Translations under genes and position numbers: made by a program
Notes under the pieces: model-generated
Seen by the model: only the letters and a program-made list of their open reading frames with translations
Database searches by the model: none
What the model was told of the DNA's origin: nothing
Part shown: in pieces, positions 11,286 to 23,879 of the stretch
Layout: every line of letters begins with the position of its first letter
Position numbering within the stretch: position 1 is the first letter of the stretch
From: Tigriopus japonicus
Lineage: Eukaryota; Arthropoda; Copepoda; Harpacticoida; Harpacticidae
Reading direction: 5' to 3'
Length of the DNA: 64,000 nucleotides
NCBI GenBank assembly: GCA_010645155.1
Contig: JAAGOF010000209.1
Location: forward strand, 493,492-557,491

Positions 11286-13871
11286 CTACCTGATAAAACT
11301 CTGGTTTCTCTCTATACACGTGAATTGAGATTCCTCATAGTCGGTGTCCGTGTCAATGTCAACCCATTCGTCCGAAGTGGATTTATCCGTACTGCTACTC
11401 ATCACGGAGCCGCGTTTGGAGTTGGAACGCTTGAATCCAGGATTAGACACTTCACTTAGCTTGGCCAAGGTGTAGGACAGCATTTCATCGGGATTATTGG
11501 GGCTTCTGGCGGCTTTTTTGGTCTTGTCACAAATGGAATATATGTCTTGCATCCTCTGATCAGTTCCGGCCTTGCCGCAAGCCAGATTGAGGATGGATCC
11601 GGCAATGCTTTCGTACAAATCGGCTCCTAAAGTGCCATCATAAAAAAATCGACTGTTCAAGGTGGAACTTCGACTTTGTGCAATCTCATGGTAAAGGCAA
11701 GACTCTGTCCCGTCTTCTAGAATGATGGCTGGCATGGCCTTTACCAAAGATGGAGGACTAGGTGGTTGAGGATCAGGAAGGTTGTCTTCATCAATGGGCT
11801 CATAGCGAGTCATGACGGAGATGTTATCCTCCGAGATACTTCGACGAAGCCCAATTTCCTCCGTCTCGTCCAATAGCGAGAGATACGAGTCCTCATGTTG
11901 ACTTTGACCCACTTCATCATATGCAAATGACCTTCGGGATCCAATTTCCGAATAGACCGCACTAGCTAAATCCATGTAGGAGTTGCTTTGATTCACCAAG
12001 TCTATGTACTTGTGACTAGGGGCCATTATATCGTCATACCCACCATAAGTGGAAATACTTCCACATTTCTCGTATTGGTTGGACTCCAACGCCTTTCGGA
12101 GGAGTGACTCGTTTCTCCGCACAGCAGGGGGTCGATTTGATAGAACGCTCCTAATGGAGTCATTCTTTTGGACCTTGACGGCATCAAAAAGGCCTTTCTT
12201 AACAAAAGACTCCTTCTTGATGACCTTCGAGTAAGGGCTATTTGGTGGGTTCGACTTGTGGGTGTTTTGAGTGGCAGCCTTTGTACTAAAGTTTTGATCA
12301 TTCTCTTGCGCCAAAACGGCCAAGGTTTGCAGATAGCGGGAGGTCAGCGAAGTGCTTGGAGATGTTGGATTACAGGTTTGGTTTTTGTCAGCAAAGTCAT
12401 TGCTCTTGTCATTGTCATCTTGTTGCTCTTTGATTGGCGTGGTATGATCAATTTCCCAGTTGTCTGTCAATGGCTGAGCATCAATAGTGGTCACTTGTTC
12501 GGCATGAGTGCCCTCGGCTGACGTCACAGAGGAATTCTTGGAACTTCCGTTGCAACTGTCTTCGCGCACTTCATGCCTCTTAGCGGCACTGTTATTATTA
12601 TTACCACCACCACCATCACTACTACAAGCACTACCAGCAGTACCTGCAACACGGGCCTCTTTTGAAATATTAGCTTCACAAAAACCACCACCATCACTTG
12701 TTTCATTGCCTCCCTTTCGTGCTGCGGCAATGGCAGCACGTCTTAGACTTCTTCTCAGGACTGCAGTGTCTTTCCTGGCTTCTTCGTCCAAGCGATTAAG
12801 AGCCGAGATGATTTTGGATATGTCTCGCTTGTTACATAACTTGAGCTCTTTCTCGGGCAATTTGGTGGCCACGGGCTTTGGTTTAGTGATTCCCACTTCA
12901 CTCGATGGTTTGATGGCCTCAGGCTTCGTTGACATAGGCCTCTGGGATGGTTTGATTGCTTCATTGGTTGACAATCGACCCGCCATAGGTTTGGTCTTGG
13001 GATATGAACAACCCGAAGCCAGACCCACATTTTGAGAACTTGCAGGGGCCATGGTCGAACGGGAGTTGTCAAATTGCGAGGCAAGCTTGGCAACGGTACA
13101 TGGCGCGAGTTTGATGGATTTCCTCGTAACAATGGCCCCGGTCGTCGTCACGGGCTTTCGAGCCGGATTGTGTCGGACAAAGGCCGAAACTGGCAAGTCA
13201 TCGCCGTCATGCTTGTCACTTGGTCCGTCTTCTTCCTCAGAGTCAATGTTCACTGGCACTATAATCTTTTTACGGGTCTGTTTCTTGGGTGTAGGGATAG
13301 CAAACGTGGTGGATCGACGGTCTTTCCCATCTCGCACTGCTATGGTCAAGCTGGCGCGAAGGTTGCTATTCCGGCAAAGCAGAGCACCGGTCTCGTTGAT
13401 CAGCTGACTGAGTTCCTCAATCTTCTGATCCTCCAACGTCTTGGCGTCTTGAGAACTCAAAAATGACTGACCCCGCCTGACCGACTTGAGTTCAACCTCC
13501 CCCGACAAGACACAATCTTCGCCCAAAGCGTCCGAAGACGCGGCCGACGACGAAGAGGCTGACGCTCCACCACCATTCAGGACAAATTCGCGCTTCCAAA
13601 CGTTTCGTCTCGGTCGACCGGTGAGACGTGATCGGGCATCGCCAATGCTATCGATTCCGGAATCGTCCGTGGAATTGCCATCGATCCTGGAGGTGAGATT
13701 GGAGGTCAACGAGGACTCCGGGCTTGAAGATGATTCGTCCGAGCTCTCCTCTTCCGGCACGAAAATCACTTGCTTCTTGCCTTTCTTGTATACGTTTCTA
13801 AAGTTCTCATAAATCTTGAATGGGCTCTTGAACTTGGCCACCTTCTTCTCAGATGCATCGGAAGCGTCCAT
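11286..13871 (-). CDS. large single-exon coding segment, low-complexity protein rich in Tyr-x-x-hydrophobic motifs (at least 861 aa)
   Basis: This is the longest open frame in the window. The first ATG, at 13871, has a good context (A at -3, G at +4). Just upstream, at about 13909, a pyrimidine-rich acceptor (TTCTTCTCACTCTTTCAG) suggests a leading non-coding exon, so I prefer this start to the upstream non-ATG part of the frame. The protein is mostly predicted disorder: an acidic/serine patch near the N-terminus (EEESSDESSSS), glycine and asparagine runs mid-protein, and many Lys-Pro and Ser/Thr-rich stretches. From about residue 605 to 780 come about ten Tyr-x-x-hydrophobic motifs (YDDI, YIDL, YMDL, YSEI, YDEV, YEPI, YHEI, YESI). 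No catalytic domain is visible. I do not recognise the family. An adaptor, or the N-terminal half of a larger signalling protein, fits the composition, but that is inference. The frame ends at TAG, which overlaps a CAG/GTAGGC donor at 11290/11289, so the product may be longer. Confidence 0.8.
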   Translation of the reverse strand: MDASDASEKKVAKFKSPFKIYENFRNVYKKGKKQVIFVPEEESSDESSSSPESSLTSNLTSRIDGNSTDDSGIDSIGDARSRLTGRPRRNVWKREFVLNGGGASASSSSAASSDALGEDCVLSGEVELKSVRRGQSFLSSQDAKTLEDQKIEELSQLINETGALLCRNSNLRASLTIAVRDGKDRRSTTFAIPTPKKQTRKKIIVPVNIDSEEEDGPSDKHDGDDLPVSAFVRHNPARKPVTTTGAIVTRKSIKLAPCTVAKLASQFDNSRSTMAPASSQNVGLASGCSYPKTKPMAGRLSTNEAIKPSQRPMSTKPEAIKPSSEVGITKPKPVATKLPEKELKLCNKRDISKIISALNRLDEEARKDTAVLRRSLRRAAIAAARKGGNETSDGGGFCEANISKEARVAGTAGSACSSDGGGGNNNNSAAKRHEVREDSCNGSSKNSSVTSAEGTHAEQVTTIDAQPLTDNWEIDHTTPIKEQQDDNDKSNDFADKNQTCNPTSPSTSLTSRYLQTLAVLAQENDQNFSTKAATQNTHKSNPPNSPYSKVIKKESFVKKGLFDAVKVQKNDSIRSVLSNRPPAVRRNESLLRKALESNQYEKCGSISTYGGYDDIMAPSHKYIDLVNQSNSYMDLASAVYSEIGSRRSFAYDEVGQSQHEDSYLSLLDETEEIGLRRSISEDNISVMTRYEPIDEDNLPDPQPPSPPSLVKAMPAIILEDGTESCLYHEIAQSRSSTLNSRFFYDGTLGADLYESIAGSILNLACGKAGTDQRMQDIYSICDKTKKAARSPNNPDEMLSYTLAKLSEVSNPGFKRSNSKRGSVMSSSTDKSTSDEWVDIDTDTDYEESQFTCIERNQSFIR

Positions 13872-13908
13872 GTTGAATCTCAAGTCATGATAATTTCCGG
13901 ACAAACCT
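13872..13908 (-). other. probable 5' untranslated part of the exon beginning at 13908
   Basis: A 37-nt leader lies between a strong splice acceptor (AG at 13910-13909 on the minus strand, preceded by a pyrimidine tract) and the ATG at 13871. The frame is open through it and beyond, but reading further upstream crosses the acceptor and reaches only a non-ATG start. Confidence 0.45.
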
Positions 13909-16900
13909 GAAAGAGTGAGAAGAACCTGAACGTAAGTCTGGTGCGTTTCTTTTTCTATTTCCTTCTCGGGATGAGCCAACTACTTTTAGTGCTTAGAAGC
14001 AGGAGCATCAGGGAAGCTTCCAAATCAAGATGTACAGATGTCTGTGATAGGTGTCACAACTGGACACTACCAAATACTTTTTCTCGCGAAAGAATCTACA
14101 AATTACTTAGATCCGATTGTAATCAGAGAACTTCCGGTTACGTTATATTGTTATATTGTCTCATCCTTTTTTCGTGCCTTTCAGGATATTCCTTGTAGTC
14201 GACAACAAAACACGTTTATGACACTTGGTGAAATTGCTTGCGAGTTCATGAAACAATTGTCGGCGGAGATTTCTCATCGATTACTTTTGCTTCAGCGACA
14301 AACATATGTTGATACACCTGCTTTGCAATGGCAGACAGATACTTCCAACTAACAACCATCTCCCGCCTAAAAGTGAAAGTCGCAGCAAACCCGTTTCATA
14401 AAAAGAAATGGGTCGTGTCATCTAGAAGATGTCGTAAAATCTTGAGGGTTGGTCCCTTTTTCTGTATTGTATTCGACGCAAGATTTAGGCTCAAGGTTTG
14501 AAATGACTTGCTAGTTTTGATTCAATTCCAAGACAGAATGAAACTGTAATATTCAGTTGAACTTGACCTTTTAGTCTTGGATTCCAATGAGAGAATGTTC
14601 TCGCTATAGTACGAGAGAAGAATTCGATCTTTCATCGACCAAGAATTTCTTTTGTCTCGTATTTTTTGGCTCACTCTAGAAAAATCAAGCTTATCTCTCT
14701 CTCAGACACAGGGATGAAGCGAGGCCACAAAAGATAGATTAAAGGCTGGTTGCTCAACAATTTTGGCCAAGTGACTAAAAGTACTTTAATTCATTCCTGC
14801 GTTTCTGTGCAAGTGTCTCCAAAAATCACTCAGACATGACTTGGGTACACTTGAGTGGTTCTTGTCATTAAAATGAACAATCAAAGATTATTGCTCGCTT
14901 TTCACAAATTGAGGTGAAGCATGTCCCAAAAGTCAAGTTCACATAGACATGTTTTCATGTCCTCTGCATCATGAAACATCGTTTTCATGTTAAGGAAATC
15001 TAACATTTCTCTGAGGATTTTTGAGAAAATCCCTAGTTCTTCCAAACAAATTTCTTTATCGAGGATGTTCAATTATTATGAGCATGCAAGGCTTATGTTC
15101 GGCACCATTTATACTTGACTGTTTAGTTTTCAAGACTAATACGACCCATTTGGAAAGCTGATGTAGAACCGATCACCATCAAAGACGATGTTCAATTGTG
15201 TTCAGAAAGTTGATGGTATATTTGGATCCAGCAAAATGATTTACTAAGCTGAAAAGAAAAACTCAGACATTTGTTAGATTCTAAAAATTTGCAATGCCCT
15301 TATTTACGCCTGTGATATTGAGTAAAAGCTTCTAGCGTCTCTAGTCTCTAGTCAACTCATTGTGATATCACGATTTTACACAACTATTTTTAACGTTTTT
15401 TACCATTGGACATGTCTATTTTTCATTGTTAGTGACCACACATATACCCTTTTTATGCGCCATGACATGGCCAAGAGTCGCAATAAAATGTGATCACAAA
15501 TCTTATTCTTTCGTTCTGAAATACTGAATTGACTTTGTCTTGTCCCATTATCAAAAGACAACTTAGCTCACTTATACATGAAACAATTTGTTTCAAATCA
15601 AACCTGCACCTAAGAATAATCGATTAGAAGAATATCTTGTGATATAAGAATACTTATGCCGCTGATCAAAATAGACATTCAGTATAAAACGTCTCTTAAT
15701 GTAAAAATAACTTTGTAGCTATTTAACTATAAAGTTGTTGCTGAACGACACATTTTTTACTTTACATTACATTTGACCTTCATTTGGTTCAAAAGTGTTA
15801 TAACTTTTTGCTTTGAACTCCACCACTAATCGAGATCGCCACCCCTTAATTCCGTAACTTGAGGTGGAAGACAGAAATTCCAAGACATGCTGCAATTTGA
15901 AGCCCGTAGTGCATACAGTGGATCCAAAAGGTGAGTGATCTCACGCATTGTGTGACGGAATTGGCCTCTTCATTTTCGAATCATTTCAGACCTCCTGTTT
16001 GCTTGTCAAAATCACAGTTCATTACCATTTTTGTCTCGACTTCACCATACTTTTCTTTTTCGCGTCTTGAAAAGATGATCAACGAGAACCTTGATCGCTT
16101 CAAAAACATGTGAATTGCAAAGAGTGCTCATCTCGAGATTTTTTGCCAAAGGTTGCTAATGGTAATCGTAACGAATTGTTTTGGCTTAGGCCTACCTGCC
16201 TACGACCAAGTTGATTTGGCTACAGCAAGAAATGTGGTTTCTTTTCCGGAAGAAAAAGCATCACTTTTTTGTTTTTAGCAAAGCGAGTTCATTCAACCAA
16301 GATTCGAAACTCGCATATGCCATCCAATTCACAAAAGTTGGAATCGAAAAAGTATTTTATCTTGTTAGGGAAAAATGAAGGAGTAATTATGGTGAGGCCA
16401 TGAATGCGTCATAAATTTCACCAAAGTCGCCGTTTTGTTTGACATTGAACTTCGTGATCGCTGATCACGATTTTGAGGTCGTAAATCAATCAGGTCATTA
16501 GGACGAAAAAAATCAATCAAAATTTTTTTTTCAAGATTCCAGCTTTGCGGCCTTCCTTACAGGTCAAAAAAATGGTTGTGAGGTTTGGTGTTTTAACGGC
16601 AGTGCCACCAGAAAAAGTAGGTAGACGAACGTTAAAAGCAATCTGGAATCAATTGCCAAAGCAGATGTGGTTCTCCAGATAAAGTTGAATCATTGAGATC
16701 TGTTGTCTCGAATTACTAATCCAAGAAGAATTAAGACGCTCCAAATCTCAGACTAATTGTTTCTCCGTCTTAGTGTTATTTGAAAGATCCGCTAATGTAA
16801 AAATGTGAAGAAAAAAAATATTTTTGGACCACCATGACATGAATAACTTAAATATATTTGATTCAAACTTATAAAAAAGGTATTTCATGCTAAATAGGAA

Positions 16901-19900
16901 TGTATATATTTTCATCAGTTCGTAGGACGGTTTCCTTTGACTTCAAATTAAAAACAAATCGTTAAAGGGAATCATTTTTACTTGCACATTTTAAGGCAGA
17001 ACTAATTGTAAGTGTCATATTTTAGATTGAATGCTTAAGAAAGGAATATTTCCGAGACATTATTGTTCATTGCTCTGTTACTGACTGATGTTTTCATTGT
17101 AATGAGATCAAATGAGTCTTTTAAGAATTGTTTTGCAACAAGTTGACTTTTGTTTTTTTTCCAAGATCCTTGAGCAAATTTGTTTTGAATTGGATGAGTA
17201 GTACTACAACCAAATTATCATGCACACGTTCACGGCCTTATATGAGTTAATCGTGTGATGATTGTGGTTCATTGCATGACTTTCATCGTCATTTAAATTT
17301 AATCAAATTGCACGTAAAAAAAATCTTCCAATGAATATAAATACTCATATTTCCCACACTTAACCTCCGAGGAATTGACGAAATCTTTTTTCTTTGGGTA
17401 AAAAAGCCATGTGGACACATTCATAGAATATAATCTCAATATCTGATGTCCTAATTTCATTGTTGGATTGTAGCTTTTTCCAAATCCTTTGAGGCGAGGG
17501 GTATTCGTTTCAAATTGAACAACAAGGTCCGCTGATTCGGCAACAGTCGTCACCTTATGTACATTTACACGCTCAGTACTCTACAAACAAATGGCTCCCT
17601 CCAGAAGTGTCGGCATCTGTTGCCATTGGTTTTTTTCCTGGAGAAATTACAGTTATGAGCTCTTCGTCTACAAGAACGTTAAACCATCCAAAGCCGAGCT
17701 TCATTTCCACCAATTTTCCCATCAGAAATTTTCCTTCTCTTGTTCATCAATGGCTAATGATAGCGAAGCATGTGTGAGATCATCATCTTGGTATCGTCAT
17801 CTTCTACTTCTACAACCACCACATGAACTTGTTCTTCTTCATTCGTCTCCTTTATCTCACCCGTGATGTTCCAATGAAGAGAAAACTTAGGGTGGAAATG
17901 ACTAGGATATTTCTTTTTTTGAGTTTTTCAATCTAGTTTCTCTTCCAAAAAAAGAAACCATGTGGTGCAGCTTTCCATTGACTTAGTCAAAGATATTTAT
18001 ATATTTTCACAAATATGTTCCAATGACATTTGAGACAGTCCTTAGCGTGTTTGATGCTCGGGATATATATTTTCCTTGTTTGAGCCACCCTGATCTGTCA
18101 ATTGTATTTAGGGAATCCTCAGGGTTCCTGCATTCATATTTGGATTCGCTTTAGTGCTAATTCTTGACATCCAGGAATTGAGTTGGCTTCAAATGACATT
18201 TTGATCTGTCTTTCTCCGTATTCTCAGCATCACAATCAGTCAATAGAACACGTGTTTCCAGAAACTGAGAGCTCCGTGTAATCGATTTGAAAAGCCTCTT
18301 TCATTGATCTCCAAGCCAGCAAACAGCTGATCTATCCAACCTCGTGTGGGAGGGTGACTTCGAAAAATTCTTAGACCTGCTTGGGTGGATTATCCAACAA
18401 TTATTTGCCCATGACTGGCCCAGGCAAAGCTCCATCTACTCCTACGATTGGCATCAACCCCAATATGGCATCTACGAAACAATGAGCCATCGGTTTGCAA
18501 ATGAACTTTGAACGAGGGTTTTGTTACGCAATCTTGGTTATCGTTCGAAAGGGATTCAAATGATAATGTAGTCTTGTTTCTTATATTTGCTATACTTGCA
18601 TTCCTAAATTTGTGCTGGACCGAATGATCCTTTGTTTGGGGTTCAGTCGAACCTTCAAAAGAGTGAAAAATGTCTTTGTCCATGTTGTAAAAGTTAAAAG
18701 ATGTCCTTTTTCTAGTTTGACATTAAGTTGTAATTGTTCAAATGACATATCAAGAATTGAGACGATTTGTTTAATTTTTTAGGCTAATCTGGTTGCGCCA
18801 CAATCGCTGCAAAACTCTTATCAACAAAACTTTTTCAGGTTCTCTAATTTTTTAATCCTAAAATTTTTCATCTTGGATAGAAATATCTATTTTCGACGGC
18901 TGGATAATATTGTGGCCTTTTGTTAATTTGGCAAAGTAAAGTGAAAAATGATCACAAAGTATGAAAATCCATGCAATGGTGTTTTTTGTTGGGGAATAAG
19001 CGCAAAAAGTGGAAACACTTAAAATAGTGGGCACCCTGGTAACGATTTTGGAGCCTTAAATTTCCGACTTTTCTGTTTAATGCTATTCTTCAATCCTTGA
19101 GCACCCAAGGAAAATGTTCTCGTGATTCAAATAAAAATTTGGATTTTTTGGGATTTGAATGCCAGAAATTCCTAGACAAGATGAAGAATATGAAGCAAAG
19201 CAAGAAGAAACAGATTTTGGGCACACGATAGTTTCATCTGTTACCGCTACTTTTAAACAAAGTTTGACAACGTTCAATTTCAATTTGTTCACAAATCTTC
19301 GGAGAGAGGAAATGTTTCCATTAATTTTCAGCGTAAGAGAGAGTGAGGATGAATCTTTTGGCGGTGGAAGAAGCACTTTTTGGTCATGTTTTGAGCTCAG
19401 AAAATATGGCAGGAAGGAAAGTGAGCCCCGACCAAAAAAGGAAATATAAAGCGAGTGAGTTTCTCTCGACAATCCATTGTGCGAAATAGAAAACTTTTTT
19501 GAGAAATGACTTTGCCGACTTGTTTTGGTGCCGTTCAAGCCCAGCCAGATGTGCGAGAAAAAGATTGAGAAGGTCAGAGACTGGATACACAACACATGCA
19601 CACACATGTGCAAGTATGAAATGAGGAAGATGGAACACTACTGGCATTTATGTTTCCACTTCAATTCCTGGTTTAGGAGAATTGGAAAAAAAGTCGTCAC
19701 GAAAATAAGCATTTTAGAGGGAGACGCTTCAAAGAGAAGGTGGTCTCTTTGGACTTCTTGAGCCCTTTTATTTCATGCCCTTCCTCTTCCTGCTCTTGAT
19801 TCAAGAGAATGTGCATCGATAACAAGATCTCGTCAAGGATTTGTCTCTTGTCTTATCGGTTTATTCATCCGCACGTAATCCTAGAAATCGGCTTTTTCTG

Positions 19901-22268
19901 CCCCAGCGACGATTTCTTAATTTAGCGAGATCAATATTGGGTGGGCCCTTCAGTTTTATCCAGATGACTCTGAATACCCTTTTTGTTAGGTTATTCAATT
20001 GACGTGTGACGTCATCAAACCTTCCCATTCAAATGCTTTTAAAAGGCGTGGTAAGATTAGTGTGGGTCCGAAACCGAAAGTTTCGACTGAAGGAGGGACG
20101 AACTGAAATCATCAAACGCGGCTACCTAAAACATTTGCAACTTATCCCTTATTATTTTTTTCTACCTGGGGATGTGCTAATGGAGTGCAAATAGTGGAAG
20201 TGGCAAATATCACTGTTACGGGCATTGGGGGTCAAGCATGAGTCTTGACTTTTTTTCGGTTGTTTTTGGTCTAAATATCAATGTAATTTAATATTATATT
20301 TTCAGTAGTAGATATGCGAGGGCTCAGCTAAATATTTTTTTTAAGCTGGCAATTTTGGAGGGAAAAATCCCAAATCTGATTGAAATTATTTGCTTTAATA
20401 TGCTGGTCTGATTTAGGTTTCGGTTCCGACCGGCTGAGGCGGATCCGAAATTATCCCCGGTTATTTCGGCTCATCACTAACCGAAACGTATTTTGCTTAC
20501 GTTTGAAACCTGAAAATGTTACATTGTTCAAACTAGACTAGGTCCCAATTTTGGGTGGGGCTGAATCTGTGCAAGCACAGATCGAAAACGCTAAATGTCA
20601 GTTTCTCGACTTTCAAGGATCAAGAAATTTCTCACTCCCAATTTCGGCGCACTTAAGTTGGTAAGCGAGCTAAAAAATGGATGGAAAGATGCCCTCCATT
20701 CCGCAATGTCACGGTTTTCAAGGCTATAAACCGATCTTTTTTGGTCTTTTCCGATGGTCGATCGCTCAAAATCTGGGTTGGTTCAATTCAAGATCTCAGT
20801 AAGGAAATCACAAACTCAGACTTGATCCTGAACGGAAGGTGATCATCTCAACAAATGTGAAATCTCTGCCTACAACGGAGGATGTATTTATTGGATCCGG
20901 AAATGTGAACTCCTATCAAACGAATTCAATATCCAGCCTCTTCCTTCCTTTCAATCAAAAGGAATTTAATTACCCTCAGAACCCCACTGAGCAATTATTT
21001 TGATTCGCGGTGAATAGAGAAAAAACCCCGGTGGTCATTTTGGGAATAGAATGGAAACCCATATTGCTTCCAAGGATTCATTTGGCAAGATAAGGCCGAT
21101 CTTGCGCAATCTGCCCCTAGTTCGTCATATCCCGTGCCTTTTTGGGAATCTATCCTTGTCTTCTTTTCATCAAGAACCTCTTCTCAAGAACCCTCGAATG
21201 AAATGAAGCAAGGAGTCCCTTCATCCGATCTACGTTTTGCGTGTGTGTGCATAAAAGGTATGAGAAATCGTGTCAAAACTCTCAAAGATGTGTTGGATAG
21301 GTGCCCATATCAAAGATCAAACAAGAGCCAAGTTTTGAAACTGTTTACCGAGGAAAGGACAGATGGGGGGTAGAATTAAATCTGGTGGACCCAAAGGGCA
21401 ATTTGGATTTGTGAGGTGGTAGCAAACCTGCTTGAGATCTGATCTTTCGCATCAGGAACTTACCACTAATAAACGCTGGCTATAAAGGGTAAAGATGAAG
21501 TGTTTTGTAGATGTGATGATGACTTGAAGTGGTAGCTGAGATGCCATTAAATGCAAAATGTTTTCGGCCGAAAATCAAGATTTCCTTCAGGAACTGATTG
21601 CAATTATTAGGAATTGGATTTTTCGGTAGGGAGAGTTAAAGAGGTTGCGGAAATATTCAAGCTACAAAAGTGTAAATGATCAACAAGATGTTTACACTTG
21701 GTTCATTTTTAAGAACAATGGATTCAAAGGATTTTTTTCGTTTTTAAGGCGATATTTTATCAAACTCAGCAAACAATTGAGGAAAAGCGCCAACAATTCC
21801 TAATAAAGTTTTAGTAATTTGTTTTTGGAAATTTAGTAGGCGATTTTGCGTTCTTTCATTATCATTATGCAGGAAAATTGTATATTTAACGTGATTTTCA
21901 CATTCAATCAATTTTTGACAAATTAAAAGAAAATTGTTTAAGCTACAATTTCATCCTTCATTGGGAAATATCATAAATATGTATTATTTCAATTCAAAGT
22001 CAGCATGGAACAGCTTTTGTAACATATCGATAAGACGGACGTTTTTGCTTAAAATTGATCAAAGTCACATTCGTCTTTCTTTGAATCCGTAGATACAAAA
22101 GTATTAATGGGCTCTTTAAAAGTCATCAATCATGGGGATTAGATGCCAAAGTACAAGGACACGTACAGTAGACAAGCTTCAGCATTGAAAGACTCCAATC
22201 ATCATGAATATCAGTACAGATAACAAGGAATAAAGAACCCGGATTCATTTGGACGATGACCCAAATAA

Positions 22269-22435
22269 TCAGTTCTCTTCATTTAGGTCAGTGACTGAAT
22301 GGAATTTCGAGACACTTTCGATTAAAAAGACGAACGACTGGTCCAACTGACTGTCTCTCACAATGTCAAACTCGTGAACGACAATTCCGGTCTCCAAAGG
22401 AGCCTTTGTTTCTGATTCCGGAACTGAAGTGGTTT
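22269..22435 (-). CDS. possible terminal coding exon, unrecognised
   Basis: On the minus strand a good acceptor (CATTTGCCTCCTTCAG, with the exon starting at 22435) leads into about 55 codons of acidic, coding-like sequence (containing SVPESETKAP and ending in TDLNEEN) that stop at 22269. No start codon, upstream exon or clear polyadenylation signal was found. It may be a chance frame. Confidence 0.22.
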
Positions 22436-23857
22436 CTGAAGGAGGCAAATGAATGGCATGTGGTTGCATAAAAGACGCATTCTTCTTAGAGAGATGGACA
22501 ACAACATGTGTTCCCATCACCATGATCCAACAACACTTATCCATGCAGGACAGATTCAATTAGTTTCCGGATTCGCGTGGCATTTTTGCTTTAATTGGCA
22601 CGTCTTTAGAGGATCTTTGTCATTTCAACGCGAAATACGGTTCTTGTCTTTTTGTTCATGACGAGCATTCCTGAATCATCCAGCACAAAGCAGGATGAAT
22701 AATGATCGTAATGCAAATGGCCAGTTTTGACAAACATCCCTTCACATCTTGCAAGCCGTTTTCTTAAAACGCTTTGTGCCCTGAAATGGCTCTGTAACCA
22801 ATTATAATAGGCTCCACATCTCGTGGTCGAGCTGTGGTTCTTCGTGATTAGGTTTTCTATTGCGGGTTCCCCTTGATTGGTTGCATGATAAATGGAATTA
22901 TATTCAGTTAGCGCTCTCGACTTGAACGAACAACTACGAAGTCTTCAGGAGGGTTCAAGTTTCATCACTTCAATCCCCTTGAATCCTATTTGCGTTTCGG
23001 CTAAACGTCACCAGCTTTGATATCGCCTTCAAACTAGTGCCATCTACCGTTCAAAAGAAATATTTTCTGTACAAGTCTCTTGGAAACGCTAGATTTGAAA
23101 TTGCATGTTTGCGATAAAAGAATACGATGGTGATTTTACCAATGTTTGACGTAATATGGCTGAACCATTGACAAAACCAATAAAGATAACATTTCTTGAT
23201 TTAGGAGACTGCTTCAAAAATTGTAGTCCAAGTAAGAGTTAGAATATGAGAAATGGGAGACGTGGATAGGTAAAAGGACAGTCCAAAACAGAAGCATTGG
23301 GCATCACAAAAAAAACAGTAGGAAGCTTTTTGTGTTGTTAAGACTTCCTAGTGCTAAAATGAAAAAAAATATCTATTAACTTAGGATTCACCAAGAGATG
23401 CAATAAAGTGACCAGAATTTGGGTGGCGTTTCGATGTAGGGGGTCAAGATTCAGTCGAGGGTCTGGTTTCGGAGATTCCGATTGAGGTTTTGCACAAATG
23501 ATTGCGACACTCGTGCACTCAAAAGAAGTTGTTCAAGATCAGGTTTCGTCGAGAAGGGAGCTTCAACAAAGCATTGAAAAGGGGAAAAATGAAATGTGAC
23601 CTTTACTCAGCGAGCTTAATAACCTTTGAAAGTCATTAGCATAAGAATTATGGCCGTTCATGTACATTTTGAGGTTCTGAGCAAACTCAGGACCCTTCAA
23701 GCTCTGGTTTCTTTGCACTCTGTTAAAGCACTCAATCTATTTGCCATTACAAGCAATGTCAGCTGTCTTTGGGGCGTTAGAACTTCCAAGTACAGTTAAT
23801 CTTTGATATCAGATTGAAAAATCATGGGGTAATTCTCACGATCCGTGTTCAGGACAA

Positions 23858-23879
23858 GGTCGGTCGGTCGGTCGGTCGG
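23858..23879. repeat. (GGTC)n microsatellite
   Basis: About five uninterrupted GGTC units, flanked by related CGCTCA sequence. Confidence 0.8.

Noticed and set aside
12026..13812. Several frames of 60-175 codons on both strands
   Set aside because: Shadows of the 861-residue exon; composition follows its codon periodicity.
16447..16468. Small palindrome CGTGATC-GCT-GATCACG
   Set aside because: A single short stem with no context; expected occasionally by chance.
19083..19613. 176-codon minus-strand frame
   Set aside because: Low-complexity Ser/Leu/Phe composition, an overlapping frame on the other strand, and no splice or family evidence.
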